A stretch of DNA of 64,000 bases from JBGAQP01 sp044220635 (lineage in GTDB: Bacteria; Pseudomonadota; Gammaproteobacteria; Burkholderiales; Usitatibacteraceae): positions 10,816 to 74,815 of the forward strand of contig JBGAQP010000019.1 of NCBI GenBank assembly GCA_044220635.1, written 5' to 3'. The translations under genes and the position numbers were made by a program. Shown one piece after another: positions 52,216 to 63,509 of this stretch; position 1 is the stretch's first letter, and the number at the start of each line of letters is the position of its first letter. The notes beneath the pieces were generated by a model. That model did no database searches. It saw only the letters and a program-made list of their open reading frames with translations, and had not been told where the DNA came from.

Positions 52216-53592
52216 ATGAAGATCCTGATCCTCGGCGCCGGCCAGGTGGGCTCGAGCGTGGCCGAGAGCCTCGTCTCGGAGAAGAACGACATCACGGTCG
52301 TGGACACGGACGCGGACCGGCTGCGCGACCTCCAGGGGCGTTTCGACCTGCGCACCGTCCGCGGCAGCGCGGCGCTGCCCGAGATCCTCGCCGAGGCGGG
52401 CGCGGCCGACTCCGACATGCTCTTCGCGGTCACGGCGAGCGACGAGACCAACCTCGTCGCCTGCAAGGTCGCGCAGCGCGTCTTCAACATCCCGACGCGC
52501 ATCGCGCGCATCCGCTCCGCCGACTTCCAGAACCACCCGGAGCTGCTGGGCGAGGACTGCTTCGCGGTCGACCACGCGATCTGCCCCGAGCAGATCGTCA
52601 CCGAGTACATCGAGCGGCTGATCGAGTTCCCGGAGGCCTTCCAGGTGCTCGAGTTCGCCGAGGGCAAGCTGAGCCTCGTCGCGGTGCGGGCGCGCGAAGG
52701 CGGGCCGCTCGTGCGACACCCGCTCGAGGATCTCGAGATGCGCCTGCCGGAGGTCGACGTCAAGATCGCGGCGATCTGGCGCGACGATCGCCCGCTCGAC
52801 CTCGACCCCCACACCGTGGTGCAGCCCGGCGACGAGGTGTTCTTCCTCGCCGCGAGCCGCGACATCCGCCAGGTGATGGCCGAGATGCGCCAGATGGACA
52901 AGCCCGTGCGGCGCGTGATGGTCGCCGGCGGGGGCAACATCGGCCTGCGGCTCGCGCGCTCGCTGGAGGAGCGCCTCAACGTGAAGGTGATCGAGAGCTC
53001 CAAGCGGCGCTGCGAGTTCCTCGCGGGGCAGCTGCATTCGGCGCTGGTGCTCAACGCCGACGTCACCAACGAGGACCTGCTCGCCGACGAGCACGTCGAC
53101 GAGACCGACCTCTTCATCTCGGTCACCAACGACGACGAGGCGAACATCATGTCGGCGCTGCTCGCCAAGCGCATGGGGGCGCGGCGCGTGATCGCGCTGG
53201 TCAACCGCCGCGCCTACGGCGACCTCATGCAGGGTGGCCAGGTGGACATCGCGATTTCCCCGGCGCTCGCCACGCTCGGCAGCCTCCTCGAGCACATCCG
53301 GCGCGGGGACGTGGTGGCGGTCCACAGCGTGCGCCGGGGGCGCGCCGAGGCCCTCGAGATCATCGCCCACGGCGACAAGGGCTCCTCGCGCGTGGTCGGG
53401 CGGCGCATCCGCGACATCGAGCTGCCGCGAGGGGCCTCGATCGTCGCGCTGATCCGCGCGGGCGAGCCGATCGTCGCGGAGCGCGACGACCATGTGATCG
53501 AACCCGACGATCACGTGGTGGTCTTCCTCACCAGCAAGCGCATGATCGCGAAGATCGAGAAGCTCTTCGCGGTGGGCTTCTCCTTCCTGTGA
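52216..53592 (+). CDS. trkA: Trk potassium uptake regulatory subunit TrkA
   Basis: 458 residues with the duplicated RCK layout: ILGAGQVGSSVAESL (about 5) and VAGGGNIGLRLARSLEE (about 236) are the two NAD-binding sites, each followed by a TrkA_C domain (GDEVFFLAAS, DDHVVVFLTSKR). It gates TrkH by NAD(H)/ATP binding on the cytosolic side. The trkH gene follows after seven bases. A TAGAAT near 52201 lies only 15 bases before the ATG. Confidence 0.95.
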   Translation: MKILILGAGQVGSSVAESLVSEKNDITVVDTDADRLRDLQGRFDLRTVRGSAALPEILAEAGAADSDMLFAVTASDETNLVACKVAQRVFNIPTRIARIRSADFQNHPELLGEDCFAVDHAICPEQIVTEYIERLIEFPEAFQVLEFAEGKLSLVAVRAREGGPLVRHPLEDLEMRLPEVDVKIAAIWRDDRPLDLDPHTVVQPGDEVFFLAASRDIRQVMAEMRQMDKPVRRVMVAGGGNIGLRLARSLEERLNVKVIESSKRRCEFLAGQLHSALVLNADVTNEDLLADEHVDETDLFISVTNDDEANIMSALLAKRMGARRVIALVNRRAYGDLMQGGQVDIAISPALATLGSLLEHIRRGDVVAVHSVRRGRAEALEIIAHGDKGSSRVVGRRIRDIELPRGASIVALIRAGEPIVAERDDHVIEPDDHVVVFLTSKRMIAKIEKLFAVGFSFL

Positions 53593-53599
53593 GCACGCC

Positions 53600-55135
53600 G
53601 TGAGCCGCCCCGCCGGGCGCCGGCGCCGCCCCGAGGCCCTCCCGGCCTTCGCCTTCCGGCCGGCGCTCGCGCACACCAGCCGGATCGTGCCGGTCATCCA
53701 CGTCCTCGCCGTGGTGCTGCTGCTCTTCTCGTTCTCGATGCTCGTGCCGCTCGCCTTCTCGCTGGCGCTCGGCGACGGCGCCGACGGCGCCTACCACCGT
53801 TCGTTCCTCGCCACCTTCGTCACGGGGCTCGCCGTCTTCCTCGCCACGCGCAGCCGCCAGCGCCGCGAGCTCGAGGCGCGCGAGGGCTTCCTCCTGGTCG
53901 CCCTCGTCTGGACCGTCGTGCCCGCCTTCGCGACCATTCCGCTGCTCCTGCAGCTGCCGGGCCTGAGCTTCACGGACGCCTACTTCGAGTGCGTCTCGGG
54001 GCTCACGACCTCGGGGGCGACGGTGCTCTCGGGGCTCGGCGCGCTGCCCCCGTCGATCAACGTCTGGCGCACGCTTCTCGTCTGGATGGGGGGCATGGGC
54101 ATCATCGTGCTCGCGGTCGCGGTGATGCCGCTGCTCGGCGTGGGCGGCAGCCAGCTCTTCAAGGCCGAGACCCCGGGCTGCATGAAGGACACCAAGCTCA
54201 CGCCGCGCATCGGCGACACCGCCAAGGGGCTGTGGCTCGCCTACGTGCTCCTCTCGGCGGCGTGCCTGCTCGCCTACCGCTGGGCGGGGATGGGCTGGGT
54301 GGATGCCGTCGTCCACGCCTTCTCGACCATGGGCCTGGGGGGTTTCTCCTCGCACGACGAGAGCTTCGGGTGGTTCGCCTCGCCCGCGATCGAGGGCGTG
54401 GCGATCCTCTTCATGCTGCTCGCGAGCCTCAACTTCGCCACGCACTTCCTCGCGTTGCGCCGGCGCTCGCTTCGCGCCTACGCGGCGGACCCCGAAGTGA
54501 TCCGCGTGTTCTTCTGGATGCTCGCCTCGTGCCTGCTGGTGGGCGGCTTCCTCTGGTGGCGCGGGGTCTACGACGAGCCGCTCGTAGCCTTGCGCCACGC
54601 CGCCTTCAACGTGGTGTCCATCGCCTCGACCACCGGGTTCGCCTCGACCGACTTCGCGCAGTGGCCGGTGTTCGCGCCCATCTGGATGATCTTCCTGTCG
54701 TGCTTCGCGACGAGCTCGGGCTCCACGGGCGGCGGGATCAAGATGATCCGCGCCTCCCTCCTCTTCAAGCAGTCGATCCGCGAGATGACGCGCATCATCC
54801 ATCCCCACGCCATCGCGCCCGTGAAGTTCGGCGGGCAGGTGATCGAGAACAACGTCATCTTCGCGGTGCTCGCCTTCATGCTCATGTACGGCGGCACGGT
54901 GATCGCGATGACGATGCTGCTCACGGCGAGCGGGCTGGACGTGGTCAGCGCGATCACGGCGGTGCTCGCGTGCATCAACAACATGGGGCCGGGGCTGGGG
55001 CAGGTGGGACCGTCGACGACCTACGCCGTGCTGAGCGACTTCCAGACCTGGCTGTGCACGGCGACGATGCTCCTGGGCCGCCTCGAGCTCTTCACCCTGC
55101 TGGTCCTCTTCACCCCGGCCTTCTGGCGCAAGTAG
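53600..55135 (+). CDS. trkH: Trk potassium transporter TrkH
   Basis: 511 residues from GTG 53600; multi-pass with four pore-loop repeats. Filter segments include ECVSGLTTSGATVLSGL, HAFSTMGLGGFSSHDES, SIASTTGFASTDF and ACINNMGPGLGQVG. It forms the K+ channel-like core of the Trk system and needs TrkA. The short Arg-rich N-terminus (SRPAGRRRRPE) precedes the first helix. Confidence 0.95.
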   Translation: MSRPAGRRRRPEALPAFAFRPALAHTSRIVPVIHVLAVVLLLFSFSMLVPLAFSLALGDGADGAYHRSFLATFVTGLAVFLATRSRQRRELEAREGFLLVALVWTVVPAFATIPLLLQLPGLSFTDAYFECVSGLTTSGATVLSGLGALPPSINVWRTLLVWMGGMGIIVLAVAVMPLLGVGGSQLFKAETPGCMKDTKLTPRIGDTAKGLWLAYVLLSAACLLAYRWAGMGWVDAVVHAFSTMGLGGFSSHDESFGWFASPAIEGVAILFMLLASLNFATHFLALRRRSLRAYAADPEVIRVFFWMLASCLLVGGFLWWRGVYDEPLVALRHAAFNVVSIASTTGFASTDFAQWPVFAPIWMIFLSCFATSSGSTGGGIKMIRASLLFKQSIREMTRIIHPHAIAPVKFGGQVIENNVIFAVLAFMLMYGGTVIAMTMLLTASGLDVVSAITAVLACINNMGPGLGQVGPSTTYAVLSDFQTWLCTATMLLGRLELFTLLVLFTPAFWRK

Positions 55136-55176
55136 GAGGGCCGGGGGCGGACCCCGCCCGCGGATCCGTTTGCCCG

Positions 55177-56301
55177 TCAGCGGCCCTGCCAGCGCAGCAT
55201 CAGCGTGCGGAAGAGCTCGACCGACTGCTCGATCCGGGTGAGCGAGCACCACTCGTCGGTCTGGTGCGCGAGCCGGGGTTCGCCGGGGCCGAGGACCACG
55301 GCCGGGGGGCCCCCGAAGCCCCGCTTGAGGTCGGCGCCGTCCGTGGAGAAGGTGATGGTGCGCGGCCGCGGGCGCTCGCCGAGGAAGGGCGCGCAGGCCT
55401 CGAACACCTCCTGCACCCACGCGTCGGCGGGCTCCGTGTAGAGCGAGGGCGTGTCGACGAACTTGCGCACGCTCGCCCCGCGGGGCGCGAGCAGGGTCTC
55501 GAGCGAGCGGCACAGGTGCACGTGGTCGATGCCCGGGACCGTGCGCGTGTCCACGGTGATGCGCGCCCGGTCGGGCACGGAATTCGTGTTGAGTCCGCCC
55601 TGGATCGTGCCGACGTTCAGCGTGGGCTCGCCCATGACCGGGTGCGAGTCCACCGGGAAGCGGAAGCCCTCGAGGTCGCCGATGACGCGCGCCATCTTGA
55701 GGATCGCGTTCTCGCCCACCTCGGGCATGGAACCGTGCGCCGTGACCCCCTGCGTCTCGATCTCGAACCAGGCGAGCCCCTTGTGGCCCACGTACGGGTA
55801 GTTCGCGGTGGGCTCGGCGACGACGATCGCTCCGGCCCGGCCGAGGAGGCGGTGGTCGGCGAGGAAGCGCGCGCCCTCGCAGCCCACCTCCTCGCCGGCG
55901 GTGATCACGAGCACCGCGCCCGGGCCGCGGGAGAGGCCGGGGGCGAGCGCCACCGCGGCCGAGACGAAGGCCGCGATGCCGCTCTTCATGTCGGTCGAGC
56001 CCCGGCCGTAGATCCGGTCGCCGTCGGTCTCGCCCGCGAAGGCGTCCCGCTTCCAGGGTGCCGCGCCCAGCGGCACCGTGTCGATGTGCCCCGTGAAGCA
56101 GATTGGCGCTCGCGCCGCGTCGCCACCGATCGTCGCGACGAGGCTGGTGCGCCCCTCGGCGAACTCGTGGTAGGCGGTGGCGAAGCCGGCCGCCTCGAGG
56201 ATCGCGCCCAGGTGCCGCGCGCAGGCGCGCTCCATCCCGGGCGGGTTGATGGTGTTGAAGGCGAGGAGCTCGCGCGTGAGGGCGCGCGCGTCCGGCGCCA
56301 T
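55177..56301 (-). CDS. argE: Acetylornithine deacetylase / M20 metallopeptidase (ArgE-like)
   Basis: 374 residues. Zinc ligands lie in FTGHIDTVP, YGRGSTDMKSG, and TAGEEVGCEGA; the dimerisation insert follows (GVTAHGSMPEVGENAI), and LAHQTDEWC carries the final His. ArgE removes acetyl from N-acetylornithine in arginine synthesis. Related DapE or carboxypeptidase functions cannot be fully excluded. It ends the minus-strand block and converges with trkH. Confidence 0.85.
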   Translation of the reverse strand: MAPDARALTRELLAFNTINPPGMERACARHLGAILEAAGFATAYHEFAEGRTSLVATIGGDAARAPICFTGHIDTVPLGAAPWKRDAFAGETDGDRIYGRGSTDMKSGIAAFVSAAVALAPGLSRGPGAVLVITAGEEVGCEGARFLADHRLLGRAGAIVVAEPTANYPYVGHKGLAWFEIETQGVTAHGSMPEVGENAILKMARVIGDLEGFRFPVDSHPVMGEPTLNVGTIQGGLNTNSVPDRARITVDTRTVPGIDHVHLCRSLETLLAPRGASVRKFVDTPSLYTEPADAWVQEVFEACAPFLGERPRPRTITFSTDGADLKRGFGGPPAVVLGPGEPRLAHQTDEWCSLTRIEQSVELFRTLMLRWQGR

Positions 56302-56305
56302 GCCC

Positions 56306-57049
56306 TCACTCCTTGCCGCGGGCGCGGCGGCGCCGGCGCCGCGCCCCGTAGTTGAGCGCCTCGACGGTGATCGAGAAGAAGAGCGCGAAGTAGAGGTAGC
56401 CCTTCGGGATGTGCAGGTGCAGCCCGTCGGCGATCAGGAACACGCCGATCATGAGGAGGAACGAGAGCGCGAGCATCTTCACCGTCGGGTGCTCGTGGAT
56501 GAAGTGCGCGAGCGGCGTCGAGGCGACGAGCATGATGATCACGGCGATCACCACGGCGACCACCATCACCCAGAGCTGGTCGGCCATGCCGACCGCGGTG
56601 ATCACCGAGTCGAGCGAGAAGATGATGTCGATGATCGCGATCTGCGTGACCACGGCGAGGAACCCCGCCCCGGTGGCCCCGGGCCCCTTGTCCTCCTCCT
56701 CGCCCTCGACCTCGTTGTGGATCTCCCGCGTCGCCTTCACGAGCAGGAAGAGGCCCCCGCCGACGAGGATCACGTCGCGCCACGACAGCGCGAAGCCGTA
56801 GACGGTCATGAAGGGCTCCGTGAGCCCCACGATCCAGGCGAGCGTCGCGAGCAGCAGCAGCCGCGTGATGAGGGCGAGCGCGAGGCCGACCTTGCGCGCC
56901 GCCGCGCGCTTCGACTCTTCGACGCGGTCGGCGAGGATCGCGATGAAGACGAGGTTGTCGATCCCCAGCACGATCTCGAGGGCCGTGAGGGTGACGAGGC
57001 TCAGCCAGATCTGCGGGTCGGTGACCCAGGCGAAGGTGAAGAATTCCAT
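56306..57049 (-). CDS. TerC family integral membrane protein
   Basis: 247 residues with about seven hydrophobic segments. SLVTLTALEIVLGIDNLVFIAILADRV and IIDIIFSLDSVITAVGMAD are the TerC signatures with the paired acidic residues. The C-terminal tail is Arg-rich (YGARRRRRRARGKE). TerC proteins are linked to metal, especially manganese, efflux. Four bases from the ArgE-like gene. Confidence 0.9.
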   Translation of the reverse strand: MEFFTFAWVTDPQIWLSLVTLTALEIVLGIDNLVFIAILADRVEESKRAAARKVGLALALITRLLLLATLAWIVGLTEPFMTVYGFALSWRDVILVGGGLFLLVKATREIHNEVEGEEEDKGPGATGAGFLAVVTQIAIIDIIFSLDSVITAVGMADQLWVMVVAVVIAVIIMLVASTPLAHFIHEHPTVKMLALSFLLMIGVFLIADGLHLHIPKGYLYFALFFSITVEALNYGARRRRRRARGKE

Positions 57050-57067
57050 GGCGTGCGCGCGGGTGGA

Positions 57068-57092
57068 GGAGCCGTCATTCTCTCACGGCTCC
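57068..57092. other. Inverted repeat between the HAD and TerC genes
   Basis: GGAGCCGT and ACGGCTCC are separated by nine bases, 19 bases upstream of the TerC start. No T-run follows on either strand; role unknown. Confidence 0.3.
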
Positions 57093-57138
57093 GCGCCGCC
57101 CCGGACGAGGACCCGGGCCGCCTCGCGGCGGCGCTGCG

Positions 57139-57749
57139 CTAGCCCTCGAGGAGCCCGCGCCCGACGAGGGCCGCGCGGGCCTCGTCGGCGCCGCGCACGC
57201 GCTCGGCCTCGAGGCCGCAGGCGCGCGCGCCCTCGACGTTCAGGGCGTTGTCGTCGAGGAAGAGCGCCTCGCGCGCGGCCACGCCCGCTTCGGCGAGGGC
57301 GTGCTCGTAGAACGCCCGGTCGGGCTTCACGAGGCCCACCTGGTGCGAGGCCACCACGTGGTGGACCCTCTCGGTGATCCCGAGGCCGGCGATGACCGTC
57401 CAGTGGTACTCGCTCGTGTTGGTGAGCAGTCCCGTGCGGTAGCGCGAGGACACCTCGTCGAGCAGGGCGTGGGCGCCCGCGAAGGGCTCGCGGATCCAGC
57501 CGCGGAAGCCCGCGAGGAACTCCTCGGGCCCCACGCCCAGGCCGAATTCCTCGACCGCGGCGCGCGCGAACTCCTCGGCCCCGATGCGGCCGGTCTCGTG
57601 GCGGCGGACGGCCGGGGAATGCAGCCAGATGCGCCACATCGCCTCGAGGTCCACGCGGCCGCCGAGCATGCGCATGAAGTGCTCCTCGCCCCCCAGCTCG
57701 ACGAGCACGCCGCCGAGGTCGAAGAAGACCGCCCGGATGCCGCGCCCGC

Positions 57750-57753
<4 letters not shown>
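57139..57753 (-). CDS. HAD-IA family hydrolase (YihX-like)
   Basis: 204 residues. Motif I is [13 protein letters not shown], where the second Asp of the usual DxD is Gly, as in YihX-type sugar phosphatases. Motif [13 protein letters not shown], motif III Lys in [11 protein letters not shown] and motif [14 protein letters not shown] are present. A small phosphatase of sugar phosphates or nucleotides is likely. It overlaps purC by four bases. Confidence 0.87.
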
Positions 57754-58625
<872 letters not shown>

Positions 58626-58632
58626 CGGGGTC

Positions 58633-59697
58633 CTAGACGACGACGGCCCTCAGCTCGCCCTTCGCGTAGCGCGCGGCCATCTTGTCGAGCGCGATGGGGG
58701 AGAGCTTCGAGCCCTGCCCCGCGCAGCCGAACTGCTGGTAGCGCTGCAGGCAGATCTCCTTGGCGGCCGCCCTCGCGGGCTTGAGGTAGTCGCGCGGGTC
58801 GAAGGCGCTGCGGTTCGCGTTCAGGAACCTGCGCACCGCGGCGGTCATCGCGAGGCGGATGTCGGTGTCGATGTTCACCTTGCGCACGCCGTGCTTGATG
58901 CCCTCCTGGATCTCCTCCACGGGCACCCCGTAGGTCTCCTTCATCTCGCCGCCGTTGTCGCGGATGATCTTCAGCAGCTCCTGCGGGACCGAGGACGACC
59001 CGTGCATGACCAGGTGCGTGTTCGGGATGCGGGCGTGGATCGCCTTGATGCGGTCGATGGCGAGGATGTCCCCCGTGGGCTTGCGGGTGAACTTGTAGGC
59101 GCCGTGGGAGGTGCCGATCGCGATGGCGAGCGCGTCCACGCCGGTCTTCTTCACGAAGTCCGCGGCCTGCTCGGGGTCCGTGAGGAGCATCTCGCGCGTC
59201 ATCGTGGCGTCGGTGCCGTGGCCGTCCTCCTTGTCGCCCTTCATGGTCTCGAGCGAGCCCAGGCAGCCGAGCTCGCCTTCCACGGACACGCCCAGGCGGT
59301 GCGCCATGTCGACCACCTGCTTGGTCACCTGGACGTTGTAGTCGTAGGAGGCGATGGTCTTGCCGTCGGCCTGCAGCGACCCGTCCATCATGACGCTCGA
59401 GAAGCCGAGCCGGATCGCGCCCTCGCACACGGCGGGCGACTGCCCGTGGTCCTGGTGCATCGCCACGGGCGTCTTCGGGAAGCTCGCCACCGCGGCCTCG
59501 ATCAGGTACTTGAGGAAGGTCTCCCCCGCGTACTTCCGGGCGCCGGCCGAGGCCTGCATGATCACGGGGCTGTCGGTCTCCGAGGCCGCCTCCATGATGG
59601 CCTGGACCTGCTCGAGGTTGTTCACGTTGAAGGCGGGAAGGCCGTAACCGTTCTCGGCCGCGTGGTCCAGCAGTTGCCGCATCGATACGAGTGCCAT
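58633..59697 (-). CDS. fba: Class II fructose-bisphosphate aldolase
   Basis: 354 residues. Zinc-binding His occur in [20 protein letters not shown] and [11 protein letters not shown]; the opening is [29 protein letters not shown]. It cleaves fructose 1,6-bisphosphate in glycolysis (and, in autotrophs, sedoheptulose bisphosphate). It lies in the conserved gap-pgk-pyk-fba order. 84 bases separate it from pyk. Confidence 0.95.
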   Translation of the reverse strand: MALVSMRQLLDHAAENGYGLPAFNVNNLEQVQAIMEAASETDSPVIMQASAGARKYAGETFLKYLIEAAVASFPKTPVAMHQDHGQSPAVCEGAIRLGFSSVMMDGSLQADGKTIASYDYNVQVTKQVVDMAHRLGVSVEGELGCLGSLETMKGDKEDGHGTDATMTREMLLTDPEQAADFVKKTGVDALAIAIGTSHGAYKFTRKPTGDILAIDRIKAIHARIPNTHLVMHGSSSVPQELLKIIRDNGGEMKETYGVPVEEIQEGIKHGVRKVNIDTDIRLAMTAAVRRFLNANRSAFDPRDYLKPARAAAKEICLQRYQQFGCAGQGSKLSPIALDKMAARYAKGELRAVVV

Positions 59698-59781
59698 GGT
59701 GTCCTCCGAGTGTCGCCCGGCGCGAGCCCGTAGCGGCCCCGCCGGATGGATCCATCTTACCGCCGCGCGCGGGCGGCGGCC

Positions 59782-61212
59782 CTACGAACGGCGGTGCTCG
59801 CCGACCTTGACGAGCTTCATCGTGTTGGTGCCGCCGGCCTTGCCGATCGGCTCGCCGATGGTGATCACGATGAGGTCGCCGTCCTTGACCACGCCGCTGC
59901 GCACCAGCACCGCCTCGGCTTCCTCGAGCAGCTCCTCGCGGTCGTGGCCGACGTACTTCACCATGAGCGGGAAGACGCCGCGGAAGAGCGAGCAGCGGTA
60001 GCGCGTCGCCGTCTGCGAGGTGAGCGCGTAGATCGGCACGTTGCAGCTCAGGCGCGACATCCACAGCGCCGTGGAGCCCGACTCCGTGAGCGAGGCGATC
60101 GCCTTCACCTTGAGGTGGAAGGCGGTGAAGAGCGCGGCCATCGCCACCGACTGGTCGACGCGGGTGAACACGCGGTCGAGGAAGTCGCGGTCGAGTGTCA
60201 CGGGGTGCGACTTCTCGGCCTCGATGCAGATGCGGCTCATCGCCTCGATCGTCTCCACCGGGTACTGCCCGGAGGCCGACTCCGCCGAGAGCATGACCGC
60301 ATCCGTCCCGTCGAGCACCGCGTTGGCGACGTCCGAGACCTCCGCGCGCGTGGGCACGGGGCTCGCGACCATCGACTCCATCATCTGGGTGGCGGTGATC
60401 GTGAGCTTGTTCCTCTCGCGCGCGAGCCGGATCATGCGCTTCTGCAGCGCGGGCACCGAGGCGTCGCCCACCTCCACCGCGAGGTCGCCCCTCGCGACCA
60501 TGATGCCGTCGCAGGCGCGCAGGATGTCGTCGAGGGCGGGGATCGCCTCGGCGCGCTCGATCTTCGCGATCAGGAAGGCCGTGCCGCCCGCCTCGCGCTG
60601 GAGCTCAGCGGCCATGGCCATGTCCGCGCCGCTCTTGGGGAAGGACACGGCGAGGTAATCGGCCTTCAGGCGCGCCGCGGTGCGGATGTCCTCGATGTCC
60701 TTGGGCGTGAGGGCGGGCGCCGTGAGGCCCCCGCCCTGGCGGTTGATGCCCTTGTTGTTCGTGAGCGTCCCCCCGTGGCGGGTCACGGTGTGGATCTCGG
60801 TGCCGCGCACCGCCTTCACGTCGAGGACGATCTTGCCGTCGTCGAGCAGCAGCACGTCGGAGGCCTTCACGTCGCGCGGCAGGTCCTCGTAGTCGAGGCC
60901 CGCGCGGCCGGCGTCGCCCAGCTCGCAGGCGGCGTCGAGGACGAACGGGTCGCCGGGCTTGAGGACGACGCGCCCGTCGCGGAACTTCCCCACGCGGATC
61001 TTCGGCCCCTGGAGGTCGGCCATGATGCCCACGGTGCGCCCCAGCCGGCTGCAGGTCTCGCGCACGAGCGCGGCGCGCGCCTCGTGGTCGGCGGCCGTGC
61101 CGTGCGAGAAGTTGAGGCGCACGACGTCGACGCCGGCACGCAGCATCCGCTCGAGCACCTCGGGGGAGCTCGAGGCGGGGCCGAGCGTGGCGACGATCTT
61201 CGTGCTGCGCAT
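59782..61212 (-). CDS. pyk: Pyruvate kinase
   Basis: 476 residues from the ATG at 61212. STKIVATLGPASSSPEVLERMLRAG, the catalytic block FLIAKIERAEAIPALDDILRACDGIMVARGDLAVEV and TATQMMESM are standard; the C-terminal regulatory domain is complete. It makes ATP and pyruvate from PEP. Its start shares one base with the pgk stop. Confidence 0.95.
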   Translation of the reverse strand: MRSTKIVATLGPASSSPEVLERMLRAGVDVVRLNFSHGTAADHEARAALVRETCSRLGRTVGIMADLQGPKIRVGKFRDGRVVLKPGDPFVLDAACELGDAGRAGLDYEDLPRDVKASDVLLLDDGKIVLDVKAVRGTEIHTVTRHGGTLTNNKGINRQGGGLTAPALTPKDIEDIRTAARLKADYLAVSFPKSGADMAMAAELQREAGGTAFLIAKIERAEAIPALDDILRACDGIMVARGDLAVEVGDASVPALQKRMIRLARERNKLTITATQMMESMVASPVPTRAEVSDVANAVLDGTDAVMLSAESASGQYPVETIEAMSRICIEAEKSHPVTLDRDFLDRVFTRVDQSVAMAALFTAFHLKVKAIASLTESGSTALWMSRLSCNVPIYALTSQTATRYRCSLFRGVFPLMVKYVGHDREELLEEAEAVLVRSGVVKDGDLIVITIGEPIGKAGGTNTMKLVKVGEHRRS

Positions 61213-62393
61213 CAGGCCGCTCCCCGGCTCTCCAGCACCTCCACCGCGGGGAGCTTGCGGCCCTCGAGGAACTCGAGGAAGGCGCCGCCGCCGGTGGAGA
61301 TGTAGCCGATCCGGTCGGTGACGCCGTACTTGGCGATGGCGGCGAGCGTGTCGCCCCCGCCCGCGATCGAGAACGCCGGCGAGGCGGCGATCGCCTCGGC
61401 GACCGCCTTCGTGCCCCCGCCGAAGGCGTCGAACTCGAAGACGCCCACGGGGCCGTTCCAGACGATGGTCCCGGCGGCCTTGAGGATCGCGGCGTAGGCC
61501 GCGGCGGTCCTCGGGCCGATGTCGAGGATGAGGTCGTCGTCGGCGACGGCGTCCGCGGCCACGGTGCGCGCCGGGGTGTCGGCCGCGAAGCTCTTGCCGC
61601 AGACCGCGTCCTCGGGCACGGGCACGCCCGCGCCCCGCGCGGCCATCATCGCCATGATCTCCTTCGCCTCGCCGACGAGGTCGGGCTCGCACAGCGACTT
61701 GCCCACCTTCAGGCCCGCGGCGAGCATCACCGTGTTGGCGATGCCCCCGCCGACGATGAGCTGGTCGACCTTCGCGGCGAGGCTCCTGAGGATCGTGAGC
61801 TTGGTCGAGACCTTCGAGCCCGCGACGATCGCCACGAGCGGCCGCTTCGGGTTCGCGAGCGCGCGCCCCAGCGCCTCGAGCTCGGCGGCGAGCAGCGGCC
61901 CCGCGCAGGCGACCTTCGCGAACTTCGCGATCCCGTGGGTCGTCGCCTCCGCGCGGTGCGCGGTGCCGAAGGCGTCGTTGGCGTAGACGTCGCACAGCGC
62001 CGCCATCTTCCGGGCGAGATCGTCGGCGTTCTTCTTCTCGCCGGCGTTGAAGCGGCAGTTCTCGAGGAGCACGACTTCCCCGGGCTTCACGGCCACGCCG
62101 CCCACCCAGTCGCGCACGAGCGGCACCTCGCGCCCGAGGAGCTCGCCCAGGCGCCGGGCGACGGGGGCGAGCGAGTCGGCCTCGGAGAACTCGCCTTCCT
62201 TCGGCCGGCCGAGGTGGGAAGTGACCATCACCGCCGCGCCCCGGCCGAGCGCGAAGCGGATGCCCTCGAGCGAGGCGCGGATGCGCGTGTCGTCGGTGAT
62301 CGCCCCGGCGTCGTCCTGGGGGACGTTCAGGTCCGCGCGGATGAAGACGCGCTGGCCGGCGAGGTCGAGGTCGGTGAGCTTGAGGACTTTCAT
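61212..62393 (-). CDS. pgk: Phosphoglycerate kinase
   Basis: 393 residues. [72 protein letters not shown] and the C-terminal [13 protein letters not shown] are intact. It interconverts 1,3-bisphosphoglycerate and 3-phosphoglycerate with ATP formation. It lies 57 bases after gap and joins pyk. Confidence 0.96.
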   Translation of the reverse strand: MKVLKLTDLDLAGQRVFIRADLNVPQDDAGAITDDTRIRASLEGIRFALGRGAAVMVTSHLGRPKEGEFSEADSLAPVARRLGELLGREVPLVRDWVGGVAVKPGEVVLLENCRFNAGEKKNADDLARKMAALCDVYANDAFGTAHRAEATTHGIAKFAKVACAGPLLAAELEALGRALANPKRPLVAIVAGSKVSTKLTILRSLAAKVDQLIVGGGIANTVMLAAGLKVGKSLCEPDLVGEAKEIMAMMAARGAGVPVPEDAVCGKSFAADTPARTVAADAVADDDLILDIGPRTAAAYAAILKAAGTIVWNGPVGVFEFDAFGGGTKAVAEAIAASPAFSIAGGGDTLAAIAKYGVTDRIGYISTGGGAFLEFLEGRKLPAVEVLESRGAA

Positions 62394-62412
62394 GGCGCTC
62401 GCGCGTAGGGGC

Positions 62413-62437
62413 GGCGGCGCCCGGCGCGGGCGCCGCC
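62413..62437. other. 10-bp GC hairpin between gap and pgk
   Basis: GGCGGCGCCC-GGCGC-GGGCGCCGCC, a perfect 10-bp stem in the 57-base gap. No T-run, so it is more likely to stabilise or process the gap transcript than to end it. Confidence 0.4.
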
Positions 62438-62450
62438 GGGGGTGGAAGGG

Positions 62451-63464
62451 CTACTTCGCGGCCATCAGGGCCACGGTGGTGTCGAGCATGCGGTTCGAGA
62501 AGCCCCACTCGTTGTCGTACCAGCTCGAGACCTTCACGAGCCGGCCCGAGACCTTGGTGAGCGTCGCGTCGAAGGTCGACGAGGCCGGGTCGTGGTTGAA
62601 GTCCACCGACACGAGCGGCGCCTTGTTGTAGTTGAGGATGCCCTTCAGGGGGCCGGATTCCGAGGCCTCCTTCATGATCGCGTTCACCTCGTCGACCGTG
62701 GTGTCGCGCGCGGCGATGAACGACAGGTCCACGAGCGAGACGTTGATCGTCGGCACGCGCACCGCGAAGCCGTCGAGCTTGCCGTTCAACTCCGGGAGCA
62801 CGAGGCCCACGGCGGCCGCGGCCCCCGTCTTCGTGGGGATCATCGACATCGTCGCCGAGCGCGCCCGGCGCAGGTCCTCGTGGAAGACGTCGGTGAGGAC
62901 CTGGTCGTTCGTGTAGGCGTGGATCGTGGTCATCAGGCCGTTCACCACGCCGATCCTCTCGTGCAGGGGCTTCACCATGGGCGCGAGGCAGTTGGTCGTG
63001 CACGAGGCGTTCGAGATCACCGTGTGCGCGGCCTTGAGCGTCTGGTGGTTCACGCCGTAGACCACCGTCGCGTCGACGTCCTTGCCGCCGGGCGCGGAGA
63101 TGATCACCTTCTTCGCGCCCCCCTTGAGGTGCGCCGAGGCCTTCTCCTTGGTGGTGAAGAAGCCGGTGCACTCGTGCACCACGTCCACGCCGAGGCTCGC
63201 CCAGGGCAGCTGGGCGGGATCGCGCTGCGCGAACACCTTGATGCGGTCGCCGTTCACGACCATGGCGTCGCCGTCGACCTTGACCTCGCCGGGGAACTTG
63301 CCGTGCGCCGTGTCGTAGCGCGTGAGGTGCGCGTTGGTCTCGGGCGGGCCCAGGTCGTTGATCGCGACGATCTGGATGTCGTGCTTCCTGCCGCCCTCGT
63401 AGTGGGAACGCAGGATGTTGCGGCCGATGCGGCCGTAGCCGTTGATGGCGACCTTGATGGGCAT
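62451..63464 (-). CDS. gapA: Glyceraldehyde-3-phosphate dehydrogenase
   Basis: 337 residues. [16 protein letters not shown], catalytic [14 protein letters not shown] and the late [16 protein letters not shown] are standard GapA features. It is the first gene of the glycolytic set read toward lower coordinates. GGAG lies ahead of the ATG at 63464. Confidence 0.96.
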   Translation of the reverse strand: MPIKVAINGYGRIGRNILRSHYEGGRKHDIQIVAINDLGPPETNAHLTRYDTAHGKFPGEVKVDGDAMVVNGDRIKVFAQRDPAQLPWASLGVDVVHECTGFFTTKEKASAHLKGGAKKVIISAPGGKDVDATVVYGVNHQTLKAAHTVISNASCTTNCLAPMVKPLHERIGVVNGLMTTIHAYTNDQVLTDVFHEDLRRARSATMSMIPTKTGAAAAVGLVLPELNGKLDGFAVRVPTINVSLVDLSFIAARDTTVDEVNAIMKEASESGPLKGILNYNKAPLVSVDFNHDPASSTFDATLTKVSGRLVKVSSWYDNEWGFSNRMLDTTVALMAAK

Positions 63465-63509
63465 GTCGGGGGACTCCGGAGGGCGGGTTACGCGGGGAAA
63501 GGGATCATT

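Noticed and set aside
59782..63171. A 1129-residue open frame on the minus strand that runs through pyk, pgk and gap
   Set aside because: It fuses an out-of-frame reading of gap and pgk with the true pyk frame. Only the part from 61212 is genuine pyruvate kinase.
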